A stretch of DNA of 30,476 bases from Utricularia gibba (lineage: Eukaryota > Streptophyta > Magnoliopsida > Lamiales > Lentibulariaceae). The position numbers and the translations under genes were made by a program. This document shows, in pieces, positions 18,972 through 29,100 of this stretch. The stretch covers positions 1-30,476 of the forward strand of contig NEEC01000166.1 in the NCBI GenBank assembly GCA_002189035.1, in the 5' to 3' direction. Every line of letters starts with the position of its first letter. Within the stretch, counting starts at the first letter, position 1. Below the pieces are notes generated by a model. The model was not told the DNA's origin and ran no database searches. It saw only the letters and a list, made by a program, of their open reading frames with translations.

Positions 18972-19506
18972 TGATGGGGTATAAATTGGATGTGGTTAAT
19001 CAGCTACTGAAAAGGAGCCGAAAGGTGTTTTGGCAGCCTGGTGTAGGTCGACAGACCGATAAGTGTCAGAGTCGACAGCAACGTCCATTTTGCATAGTTT
19101 GAAAAGTAGTCGAATTACGGTAATGACAGAGCAGCCAGTGGTTATCTAAAAGCATGAACACCATCCGGATAACAGGCATAGAAAGCAATTGACATCTATA
19201 GGATTCAGAATTCGGTCAGGTCAACTTCTACGATAAATGCTAGAAACTCCGAGGAAGAAAAGGTTCAACTCCAAGCTCCATGACTTGTATCTCTTCCCAT
19301 CTCCATCTAGTAAAGTTATTTTTCGGCGAGCTCTATAATTTTTCCGTCCTCTAACGATTTCCACATTAAAATCCTTGCCTCCTTTCATCTCTATTAACCG
19401 GATTACGCCACACAATACACTGAAATCTTAGTCGAATATGACGCGTCCAGCCACATCCATGACTGAAAATCGATCCTTGCCGTTGCTCCGATTTTCAACC
19501 ACAACA
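18972..19506 (+). mobile_element. Solo LTR of the Tat family, 535 bp, TSD AATAC
   Basis: The termini are TGATGGGGTATAAATTGG at 18,972 and AACCACAACA at 19,506. A perfect AATAC duplication is at 18,967-18,971 and 19,507-19,511. It aligns end to end with the reverse complement of the Tat 5' LTR (12,956-13,478), sharing GAAAAGTAG, AATTACGGTAAT, ATTCGGTCAG and CCGATTTTCA. Divergence is high (perhaps 25-30%), and the TATA box is mutated to GATAAATGC. No internal sequence remains. Confidence 0.88.
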
Positions 19507-19518
19507 AATACGTTAGCT

Positions 19519-19985
19519 AGTCTATAATTTAATAAGGAATTTAATCAATGAACTCATTTTATGACATTTAAATAAAAAATTCGTCAAAATTAACTGACAC
19601 AACTATCATTTGCCCTCCTTTTTTTAATTAAATACTTATGTATTTTTTTCAAATAAATCATAAAAAATTTTCAATTATATTTTTTATGATTGTAAATTTT
19701 TAAAATTTGGGATATATATTTTCAAATAGAACTAATTTCCTGAATTTTGAAACATCAAATTATTTCCATTTAAAATATATATCCCATATTTTAAAAATTT
19801 CTAAAATTTACACTCATAAAAAATATATTTTAAATTTTTTTATAATTTATTTGAAAAAAAACACATGATTATTTAATCAAAAAAGAAAGGAGAACTAATA
19901 AAAGTTGTGGGAATTAGTTTGTAGGGAGTTTTTGATGGACATACCATAAAATAAATTCATTAATTTATTTATCGACTGTAAAATT
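19519..19985. repeat. Long imperfect inverted repeat (MITE-like foldback), about 467 bp
   Basis: The left arm (about 19,519-19,729) is the reverse complement of the right arm (about 19,767-19,985), with a loop of about 37 bp. Matching landmarks are GATATATATTTTCAAAT against ATTTAAAATATATATC, CAAATAAATCATAAAAA against TTTTTTATAATTTATTTG, and CTCATTTTATG against CATAAAATAAA. It is AT-rich with no ORF. This fits a foldback or MITE-type DNA element. Terminal repeats and target duplication are not clear, so the family is not assigned. Confidence 0.7.
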
Positions 19986-20098
19986 AAAATAGATCAAATA
20001 TTGTAAGTTAAAAAAACTATTTTTCAAAGAATTACATTGTTTCTTATAAAATGTTTATATCCATTTTAAATGTAAAAATGAAATATAAAAATCACATA

Positions 20099-20400
20099 TG
20101 TTGATGCAAGAAAGATAAAGTCTTGGAAAGGAACAAAGGGATAATTCTTATGAGATTACTTTGGATGAAAAACAACTCATGAACAATAATAATGACCGAA
20201 AACCTAATTCACACCAGTTTCTAGTAGGGTTTATATATATCCAATACCTAGATTTCCCAACAGTAAGCCACAATCATTAAAAACATACAAAAAGCCCAAC
20301 AACTCGAACCCAACACCTTTTTAATTGAAACATGACTTTATAACACAAGGTTAGTGCTTCCAATCACCTTCAAGATTTGGATTGAGGCTGATCTCCAACA
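20099..20400 (-). repeat. 3' LTR of the copia element
   Basis: The LTR is 302 bp, TGTTGATGCAAG...ATCTCCAACA. A TATA-like TATATATAAAC occurs on the minus strand near 20,230-20,241. It is paired with 25,080-25,380. Confidence 0.93.
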
Positions 20401-20419
20401 CTCCCCCCCCCCCCCCCAA
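20401..20419 (-). other. Polypurine tract of the copia element (15-base G run)
   Basis: On the minus strand the sequence is TT, 15 G (20,403-20,417) and AG, directly before the LTR start TGTTGGAG. This is the plus-strand primer position. The G run is longer than usual and may have expanded after insertion. Confidence 0.85.
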
Positions 20420-21057
20420 GATTGAGATCTTCCAACTTGAGAAAGCCTTCCATAGTCATGAGATTCATGTTCTTCCTTGCTAGCTCAAATTGAACTATGT
20501 TCAAACCTTTGGTAAGCCCATCAGCAAGCTGATTCCCACTCTCAACATACTGCACTTTGATCTTCTTTTCCTTGATGTAATTCCTTATGACATGATACCT
20601 TATTCTTATGTGTTTGGCTTTGCTGAAATTTGTTGGATCCTTGGCAATGGAGATTGCAGCTCGATTATCCATAAGTAGATGTGTAGCTTCCTTTTGTATG
20701 AATCCAAGTTCGTTCAACATCTATCTCAACCAAACACATAGTTCGAAGCATGTGCTGCTGAGATGTATTCTGCTTCAGCTGTTGATTGTGCTACCACCTT
20801 TTGTTTCTTCGAAAACCAACTACAAGGCTCTTATTTAAGAAGAAGAGTGCACCATATGTACTCTTGCTATCTTCAGGCATAGCATAATCACTATCTGTGT
20901 AGGCTCTAAGTTTCAAGACTGGTTTTTCACCTTCATAGGGATAGAACAATCTGAAATCAGTAGTAGATTTTATGTACCTGAAAGCTCTTTTCACAGCTGC
21001 CATATGAGTTGTTGTTGGTTTGTTGAGAAAGTGAGATAATACATTTACACAAAACAT
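20420..21057 (-). pseudogene. Copia RNase H domain, fragmented
   Basis: The minus-strand pieces are LSHFLNKPTTTHMAAVKRAF, RYIKSTTDFRLFY and LRAYTDSDYAMPEDSKSTYG (the first catalytic Asp in a TDSDYA-like motif) in 21,057-20,791. After a frameshift, 20,720-20,420 gives the distal part with LLMDNRAAISIAKDP, AKHIRIRYHVIRNYI and QLADGLTKGL, the typical copia C-terminus. Stops and frameshifts separate the halves. The family removes the RNA strand during reverse transcription. Confidence 0.85.
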
Positions 21058-21151
21058 AGGTCAGGCCTTGTATACTGGAGATAGATGAGGCTTCCAATCA
21101 TACTTCTATAAGTAGTAGCATCCACATTCCTTCCCTGATTGTTTTCTCCAA

Positions 21152-22063
21152 TCACCTGTTTGTAATCCAAGGAGGTTTTTGAAGGATTGACATCTTTGAA
21201 TCCAAACCTCTCAAGGAGTTCATTACAGTACTTCTTCTGAGATATGAATGTTCCAACACCTGCAAGTTGATGAATTTCATGCCTAGATAGTAGGACATTA
21301 TTCCAAGGTCAATTATCTTAAATTCATTTTTTAGCAGAGCTTTGAATTCTTCTATCTTCCTTTCATCACCTGAGGTAATCATAAGATCATCCACAAATAG
21401 GCTAACAAATAAACGCTCATCTCCTTTTCCTTTAACATACAGTGAGTAATCACTATATGTTTTTCTGAAACCAATACCCTGGAGAAAGTTATCCATGCGT
21501 TCATTCCATGCTCTAGGAGCTTGTTTCAACCCATAGAGAGATTTCTTTAGCTTCAATATTTTGTCTTCATGACCTGACACTTCAAAGCCCTTTGGTTGTT
21601 CAACAAAAACAACCTCCTCCAACACACCATTCAAAAACGCAATCTTCACATCCATGTGATGCACTTTCCATCCATGAGCAGCTGAAATGGCAACGAGTAC
21701 TTTAATCGTGTCAAATCTTGCTACTGGTGCAAAAATCTCATGAAAATTTATTCCTTTGATCTGACTATATCCTTTGGCTTCTAATCTAGCCTTATATTTG
21801 TTAACAAAGCCATCTGCATTCATCTTGGTTTTGAATAACCACTTGAGGCCAATAGGTTTGAAACCCCTATCCTTGAGTTTATCAACTAACTCCCATGTTT
21901 CATTTTCAAGTATAGAATTCATTTCTTCCTTCATGGCATCTCTCCATATCGGATTTTGTACACCCACTCCAAATGATGTTGGATCTCCTGTCAATAATCC
22001 AGCCAAAATATCAGCTATAGCATCTTGAACATCATCATTCAATTGCGTTTCTTTCCTTGCCAA
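21152..22063 (-). pseudogene. Copia reverse transcriptase domain
   Basis: The longest open piece of the element (303 codons) starts in the integrase-RT linker. It carries WRDAMKEEMNSILENETWEL, WLFKTKMNADGFVNKYKARL, NFHEIFAPVARFDTIKVLVA, HHMDVKIAFLNGVLEEVVF, LKKSLYGLKQAPRAWNERMD and LFVSLFVDDLMITSG. The last is the catalytic palm motif, with FVDDL in place of the commoner YVDDL; the two Asp are intact, as is the Asp of MDVKIAFLNG. The reading becomes unlike the family after YYLGMKF, near 21,280, where a frameshift enters. The RT fold copies genomic RNA into cDNA. Confidence 0.9.
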
Positions 22064-23300
22064 TCACGATCAGATGGGTAATAATCTTCATCATCAATAT
22101 AAGGTTCCTCTCCATCAGATTCATCTGTTGATAAGTCTTCTGCATTCGTCCCTTGCTCCTCTTCTGGGACTTCGAAATTCCCATCTGAATATTGACCATT
22201 GGTCTGATGTGATTGTTCATATAAGGGTTCTAAGATTGATCCTAAATTCTCATTGGGTGAGTCGTCTTCATTTGTGACCTTCTCCTCTTCTGGAGGTAGG
22301 AAATTCTCATCTGAATACTGATCATTTACTTGATTTGAATCTTCATGAAAGAGTTCAGAAGTTGATTTTGAGTTCTCATTCACCTGTATATTTTCAATTC
22401 CATCTTCACTTTCTTGGTTTGTTGAATTCTTGGAAGAGATATTTTGAGGCATGTGTGTCCAAAGGTCAACTTTCACGTGAGTGTTATGCCCTCCAAGATT
22501 TTTATGAGCTTTTGCATCATTTAGAAAAATGCAATCATCAATCAAAGTGTACTTTGTACCTTTATCAAAAGAGACATTATGACTAAAGATGAATTTCTTC
22601 TGGTCAAGTATATAAACTTTATATCCCTTGGTAGTGTTGCTATAACCAACAAATACACTAAATATAGATTTCTTATCAAGTTTTCCTTGTTTTTTATCTA
22701 GTACATGAGTAAAACATAAACTACCAAAGATTCTGACATGATCAACTTTTTTAATATAACCATGCCATTTTTCATGAGTAGTTTTTCCACTAGTCGCCTT
22801 GGAAGGAAGCAAGTTCAATAGATATACAGATATAGATACCGCTTCAACTCAGAAATTTACAGGAAGCAAACAATAGGCATCTTGACATATCAAGAATTGT
22901 TTTGTTTCTCCTTTCACATATGCCATTCTATTGTGGAGAATATGGTACTGTGAATTGATGAATGATTCCCTCATTTTCACAGAACATTCTTATGCTATTA
23001 TTGTAACCTCCATGTTTAACCTAATCATCTTTAAGGAGCATCCACTCTGATTCTCAGTCATCACTTTGAATTTTCGAAAGATATGAGGAACTTATGGCTT
23101 GCTTTTAAGAAAGTAAACCCAACAATAACGTGAATCATCAATGAATGTAACAAAATATCTACTCTCCCCAATAAACATTCCTTAAATGTTCCACAAACAT
23201 CTGAATGCACAAGTTCTAATTTCTCCTTTGCTACTGAATCACTGGAATAAAATGACTTTCTACAACATTTACCTTGATGGAACACTTCACATATGGCATC
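22064..23300 (-). pseudogene. Copia integrase and acidic linker, broken
   Basis: The start of the integrase core is LVHSDVCGTF (about 23,210), after which frame changes and stops destroy the catalytic core (about 23,060-22,820). The open frame 22,818-22,039 holds the C-terminal part (KVDHVRIFGSLCFTHVLDKK, KSIFSVFVGYSNTTKGYKVY, FSHNVSFDKG) followed by an acidic, repetitive linker with several YSD-NF-PEEE-like units. This linker usually separates integrase from RT in copia polyproteins. Confidence 0.83.
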
Positions 23301-24007
23301 AGCAAACTTGATGTCTTTCAATTCCAGTACTTCCTTATTCTTCTGCAATATTTTCAAATTGTTGAAGCTATAGTGCCCAAAACATTTGTGCCAAAGGCTG
23401 CTTTGATCCTCAAGTGAGAAAAAAACACTTATATGATCAATGACCATGATTTGGTAGAGGTTGTAGGTGGTCAACACAGCATGGAATTCAATCTTCATTT
23501 TTGGATCAGCAACTTTAACTTTAGAGGTTATACCACCAGCATCCTTCATCAGCTCAATGCCAAAACCTTGCCTGCTCAATTGGCCAAAGCTCAATAGGTT
23601 CTGTTTGAGGTTTGGTGAATAATAAACATCATCAACTTGAACAATTCCTTCTTTTAGCATGAGTAAAAGGCTTCCTTTGCCCACAATGCCAATATTTTCA
23701 CCAGTGCACGTGCTTACCTCCTTCCCAATCTTTTCAAACTAGAGAAATGATCTTGTATCACAACATACATGATAGACGTGCCAGAATCCAAGTACCAGCC
23801 TTTAGCATATGAGACTACTGTCATTAGAGCACACTCATAATCACAAGAATCTTCAAAAGATATTTCTGACTTGTCTTCAAAATAGGTAAAGGATGCATGT
23901 GATTTTTCATCCTTGGAAGTAGTCTTCTTGTTATGATCAACTTTGATTGGATTTGACATTCCACATACCTTGTCAAGGTGGCCTCTTTGATTGCATTTCG
24001 TGCACAA
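23061..24007 (-). pseudogene. Copia aspartic protease and GAG-pre-integrase region
   Basis: In 24,007-23,714 the reading shows a zinc knuckle and then GWYLDSGTSIMYVV, which holds the D-S-G protease active site (family form WxLDSGxSxHM). A stop follows. In 23,684-23,061 come VDDVYYSPNLKQNLLSFGQL, SRQGFGIE and the GAG-pre-integrase motif SLWHKCFGHYSFNNLKIL. The HHCC-type residues that follow are partly recognisable (FHQGKCCRKSF). The frames are not continuous. Confidence 0.83.
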
Positions 24008-24028
24008 AGCATCAGGCTTCCCATTCCA

Positions 24029-24967
24029 TCAACAAAACTCACTCCTATGATTCTGTTTGTTGCAATGCTTGCAAGCATTTTTGCTTAAAGTCCAACAATG
24101 TTCACTCTTGTGGTTGGATTTATTACAATGCCTGCACTTCTGATTACCCATGATTGAAGTTGGGATTGACGTTGGTGATTGTTTGATGGCTGTTGACTTG
24201 ACATCCTTGACATTGTTTGTTGCACTTGAGTTTATATTCATATTCTGCATTTTGGTGAGGAGAGTAGCTTCACCATAGGATTTCTCAACCTCATAACATC
24301 TCTTAGTTTCAATCTCTTTTCTGTAGATTGTAACTCAATCATGAATTTTCTAAATGTTGGCTCTGGTGTAACAGGATATTCAGGATACAGTTGATGGAGC
24401 TTTTCTTCAATAATGTCAAGGATTTTTCTTTCTATCTCAGGTGCATATAACTTTGGCTCAAATCTTGCAGGTAGGCTCATGATTGCCTTACTTATCACCT
24501 TTTTATCTTCAAGTTTTTTCCTCAATCCTCAAATCTCCTTCACAAGCTTCACAGTACGTTCATAATATACTTGTATGGTTTCATTGTCTAACATTTTATT
24601 CTTTTCAAAGTCTTCCAGCTTGTTTTTGCATATTATCTCTCTGAGTTTGACATCATCATCATAATGGGATTTGAGAGTATCCCATATTTCTTTCGTTGAT
24701 TGACACTCTGCAATATCATCAAATAGATGTTCAAAAATGGCTTGATATAAGGCATCCATTGCTTTATCTTTTCTCTGTTGAAGATACTCAGCTTCCTCTT
24801 GCTGTTTTTGATGTAGATTTGATTGTTATTGTAATAGTCGATATCTCCATTTCAACAACATCCTAAATCTTTCTGACTCGAAGATAGCTATGCATCTTTT
24901 TAACCCAACTTCCATACTCAGAACCATCAAATATTGGAGGCCCCCTACGAGATGCCATCATGGCCAT
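24029..24967 (-). pseudogene. Copia gag with three CCHC zinc knuckles
   Basis: The likely start is ATG at 24,967-24,965, giving MAMMASRRGPPIFDGSEYGS and W-VKKMHSYLRVRKI, the usual copia gag N-terminus. After a frameshift, QQRKDKAMDALYQAIFEHL, STKEIWDTLKSHYDDD and LREIICKNKLEDFEKNKMLD continue the gag (UBN2-type) domain, and after a TGA at about 24,529 LPARFEPKLYAPEIE follows. The C-terminal part has CRHCNKSNHKSEHC and CKHCNKQNHRSEFC. One stop later, CTKCNQRGHLDKVC lies in the protease frame (about 24,007-23,960). All three fit C-x2-C-x4-H-x4-C. Gag packages RNA. This copy is interrupted several times. Confidence 0.85.
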
Positions 24968-25061
24968 CGTTTGACAACTTCGGGTTGATACTTGGCAAAC
25001 CGCTAAGTGAAAAAAGGCTAAATGGTAAATAAAATACTGAAACGAACACAAGTTTGAGAAC

Positions 25062-25079
25062 CTTACTTCTCTGATACCA
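25062..25079 (-). other. Primer binding site of the copia element (initiator-Met tRNA)
   Basis: On the minus strand TGGTATCAGAGAAG begins immediately after the LTR end TTAACA. The first 11 bases match the complement of the 3' end of plant initiator methionine tRNA, the usual primer of Ty1/copia. Confidence 0.93.
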
Positions 25080-25380
25080 TGTTAATGCAAGAAAGATAGA
25101 GTTTTGGGAAGGAACAAAGGGATAATTCTTATGAGATTACTTTGGATGAAAAACGACTATGAACAATAAAAATGATTGAAAACCTAATTCACACCTATTT
25201 CTAGTAGGATTTATACATATCCAATATCTAGATTACCCAATAATGGGTCACAATCATTAAAAACACACAAAAAACCCAATAATTTGAACTCAACATCTTT
25301 TTAACTGAAACATGACTTTATAACATAAGGTTAGTCTTTCCAATCAACTTCAAACTTTGAATTGAAGCTGATCTCTAACA
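25080..25380 (-). repeat. 5' LTR of the copia element
   Basis: The LTR is 301 bp, TGTTAATGCAAG...ATCTCTAACA. It is about 86-87% identical to the other LTR by eye. Confidence 0.93.
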
Positions 25381-25385
25381 ACATA

Positions 25386-25880
25386 TTGATTGGTATTTAA
25401 GAACAAATTAAAATCTTCAAAGATTGATTTTATTTTTTATACAAATATTTATTTTATTAAAATTAATTATTTTTTATTATAAAAAACCAGAAATCTTACC
25501 TCGATTTATTAAGCATTTATTTATGTCACAAATTTTAAAATTTGTATCAACATATATTTATCAGATATATAACTATTATTTTGATAAAAAAAAAACGTAA
25601 TTAGTCATATTACATATTACATACTTGAAAATTTGAAAATGAAATATATGTTTTTTATTAAATTTGCAAAGTTATTTAAAATTAAAAAATATTTTTATTA
25701 AAATTTAAATGATGATTTTTTATAAATCAAAATGCATATTAATATGTTTATTTGAAGTATTAAATGTATTAATATTATTTATAATAATGCTGAAAATTGA
25801 GGTATTTTGTAAAAAAGTACAGTATATCATTAAAATGTTAGATACTTCACGAATTTTCGGGATACTAAATCCGAACGTTG
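25386..25880. other. AT-rich spacer between copia and MRE11
   Basis: No gene or element was recognised. The sequence is about 80% A+T with many short homopolymers. The small ORFs at 25,709-25,911 on both strands look random. Confidence 0.65.
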
Positions 25881-26138
25881 AATGCTGGTAACCCTCCCGG
25901 CCACGCGCCACCGTAAGCCGGCCTTCTCTGAGCCAAAAACAGAGAGCTCGTCTGACGAACCTTGACCTTCTTGATTATTATGTAATCGAATGCCCTAGGA
26001 TTCCGACCTTCAATTCACTAGCATGAGTTACACTTGAATTTTGAGTGTGCGCGGGTTTAGGGTTTATGAAAACTGTAACTCGAGTGTTTTTTAACCGGAA
26101 TTACGTCTTCGACCTTTGATTTCAGTGATGTTCATTTT
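25881..26138 (+). promoter_or_regulatory. Proximal promoter / 5' UTR of MRE11 with telo-box
   Basis: Base composition changes from AT-rich to mixed at about 25,880. The telo-box core TTAGGGTTT (AAACCCTAA on the other strand) occurs at about 26,057-26,065, about 75 bp upstream of the ATG. Telo-boxes are common near transcription starts of plant genes expressed in dividing cells. No clear TATA box is seen. GATTTCAG at 26,117-26,124 could be the acceptor of a 5' UTR intron. Confidence 0.5.
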
Positions 26139-29100
26139 ATGGGAGGTGATGGAAATATGCTGCGTATTTTAGTTGCTACGGATTGCCATCTGGGCTACAT
26201 GGAAAAGGACGAAATCCGCGGGAATGATTCGTTCCAGGCGTTTGAGGAGATATGCTCTATCGCGGAGCAGAATGAGGTACCTGAAGATTCTTCATTTATT
26301 GTTTCATGGGATTTCTTAAATGAAATTCTGCATTTCTAGGTTGATTTCGTACTTCTTGGAGGCGATATTTTCCATGAGAACAAGCCTTCAAGATCAACTT
26401 TGGTCAAGGCGATCGAAATCCTGCGTCACCATTGTCTCAATGATAAGCCGGTCCGGTTCCAAGTTGTCGCGACCAGACTATAAACTTTCCCAACTCGTAA
26501 TCCTTATTCTCTTTGTTAGCTCGTAAGGATTTTCATGATTTACTTCAGTGAATTATGAATTTAGTACAGTGTGTCATATGTTGAATAATCTGAATAGATG
26601 TATGCACTCCTGCTGTTAAGATAAAATCATCTATGTGCAGTTTTGGCCAAGTGAACTATGAAGATCCGCATTTCAATGTCGGATTACCGGTTTTCAGCAT
26701 ACATGGGAATCATGATGATCCTGCTGGAGTGGTATGAACTGTATGATAAACCAACTGTTTTCTTATCCCTATAGCCTATGATGACATTGTGTTCGATATG
26801 TGTTCATTGTAAGCTTGTTAGTACTAGGATTTTCATGATGGGGTTGATCAAAAAGAATAGTTTATTTTTGCGGCTGTACCTACTCATTTCAGATACGAGG
26901 ATACCCTGTTGTTATCATATAACCATGAGTGTGAAGCTCTATGTGAGATTTGCTCGATATGTTTTGAATGTTGTCAATTGTCTATGTAGGACAATCTTTC
27001 GTCTATTGATATTCTGTCAGCATGTAATCTAGTTAACTACTTTGGAAAAATGGCCCTTGAAGGTTCCGGTGTTGGGCAGATAACTCTTCACCCCATCCTT
27101 ATAAGAAAGGTTTTAAAACTGGAGTTTCCAATTAATTTTATTCAATTCACTATCATATATATTAATCCTTGCTTTTTTTTTCTATGCAAGGGTTCGACAT
27201 CCATTGCTTTATATGGCCTTGGAAATATACGAGATGAACGTTTGAACAGAATATTCCAGGTTTTATTACCTGTCGTTGTTATTACCTTGATGTAGCTCTC
27301 TCATTCTGTTTTTCTATGGAAACTAGACCCCTCATGCAGTTCAATGGATGCGGCCCATGGATGAGGAAGATTGTCAAGTTTCAGAATGGTTTAACATGCT
27401 GGTACTTCATCAGAATAGGTGATAAGTGGTGCTCATCTTGTACTGGAACACAATTCTTTATGGCCATAGCTCATCTATAGTCTCCACATTTTTAAAACAT
27501 TCAGTGAAGTTCTGGATCCCCATTTTTTTTCATTTCAGAGTAAAGGCGAATCCAAAAAATGCAATCAATGAGCATTTTCTCCCCCGTTTTCTAGACTTTG
27601 TCGTCTGGGGGCATGAACATGAGTGTCTCATTGATCCCCAGGTTTCAATATGTTGAGTTTCGTTTTTGAGGTTCTTATGGATTGTTTTCTTCTATTTGAT
27701 GAGTTTGTTCCTGCAGGAAGTTCCTGGAATGGGTTTCCACATCACGCAACCAGGATCTTCTGTGGCAACATCGCTTATTGAGGGTGAATCAAAGCCAAAA
27801 CATGTGCTTATTTTGGATATTAAGGTTGGACTTCATGATTCATTCAAGCCTTTCTCATATAATTCTGCCTTCATGTCTCTCATACATCGACATTATGTAC
27901 CAGGGGACTCAGTATAAGCCACACAAGATACCTCTCAGGTCTGTGAGGCCTTTTGAATATGCAGAGGTAGCATCGTTGTATTTCAGGTTGATATCGTACT
28001 TCAGATTATGTAATAAATTTATGATATGTAGGTAGTTTTGAAGGACGAAACAGATGTTGACCCGAAAGATCAAAATTCCATTCTTGAGCACTTGGATAAA
28101 GTTGTAAGAAAGTTGTATTTGGTACTTTGCATCGGGGTTTTGGTGATGGATATCTAGATTTTAGAATGGATGGAGTGGCTTCAGAAGGCAAAGTTAGGTG
28201 CTGCTGTTGCTTAACATATTGGGATAGCCAATATGTGATAACAGTGTTCAGTTGGATTTGCCTGATGATTTAGGATAAAACTATTGGTGGATGATAGTCA
28301 TGTCATATTTGGAGCTGAAGCCACCATTGTGGGAAGCTTTGCTTTTGAAATTGTTGTTTTCCATGACATGATCTCTTCCCTTATTATATCTGTTAATCAA
28401 GTTTGTGCATTACCTCGTATTTTTACCTTTAACTAAAACATCTCATTCATTCAGGCTGAGAATTTGATAGAGAGGGCTAATCAAAGGTCAGTGGAGAAAT
28501 CTAATCTCAAGCTTCCAATAGTTAGGATCAAGGTAAATTTCTCTCTATTTTATTGGATTTATTTTCTTGAATAATTGTTGCATCTCATTTTGCTTTTGAA
28601 TCAAATAGGTGGATTACTCAGGATTTATGACAATAAATCCACAAAGATTTGGGCAAAAATATGTCGGAAAGGTATGCAAATTTTGTCCTCTCCTACATTT
28701 TATTACTGAAAAGTAACTGCCAATGTCCTCTGCTTTAAAACTGTAGGCAAATCCTCAGGATATTCTTATATTTTCTAAATCTAAGAAGGTGCACAGTGAA
28801 GGTAAGTTTTAGTGTCTTGGATGATCTGATTTTCTTATATTATACATATTTACATTGTTCGATGGGTGTACAAGACAAAAAGCGAAATATGATTGATTAT
28901 GTAATGTTTCCGATGGAAAAGTGCTGTTTTGATCTTCACTAGATAAAAATGGTGACTCTGAAAAGCTACGGCCAGAAGAGCTGAATCAGCAAAATATTGA
29001 AGCCTTAGTGGCTGAGAGTAATCTGGTATGGTATATTCAATCTCATTTATTGCCGCTGAATTCTAGCATCTGTCAAATCTGCAACTTCTTGGAGTTCGTC

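Larger units (their letters stand above)
20099..25380 (-). mobile_element. Ty1/copia retrotransposon, structurally complete, coding region dead, TSD ACATA
   Basis: LTRs lie at 20,099-20,400 and 25,080-25,380 with TGTT...AACA ends and a perfect ACATA duplication at 20,094-20,098 and 25,381-25,385. On the minus strand the primer site complementary to initiator-Met tRNA directly follows the 5' LTR, and a poly-G polypurine tract precedes the 3' LTR. The order is gag, protease, integrase, RT, RNase H, which is diagnostic of Ty1/copia. All domains have stops or frameshifts. The two LTRs differ at about 40 of 300 positions by eye, mostly transitions, so the insertion is old. It ends about 750 bp upstream of the MRE11 start codon. 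Confidence 0.95.

Noticed and set aside
26497-26640. Alternative donor near 26,519 for MRE11 exon 2 to rescue the frame
   Set aside because: The second CTCGTAA site follows stops in the reading frame and would add residues absent from the family; it does not restore the lost base in the conserved DQT segment.
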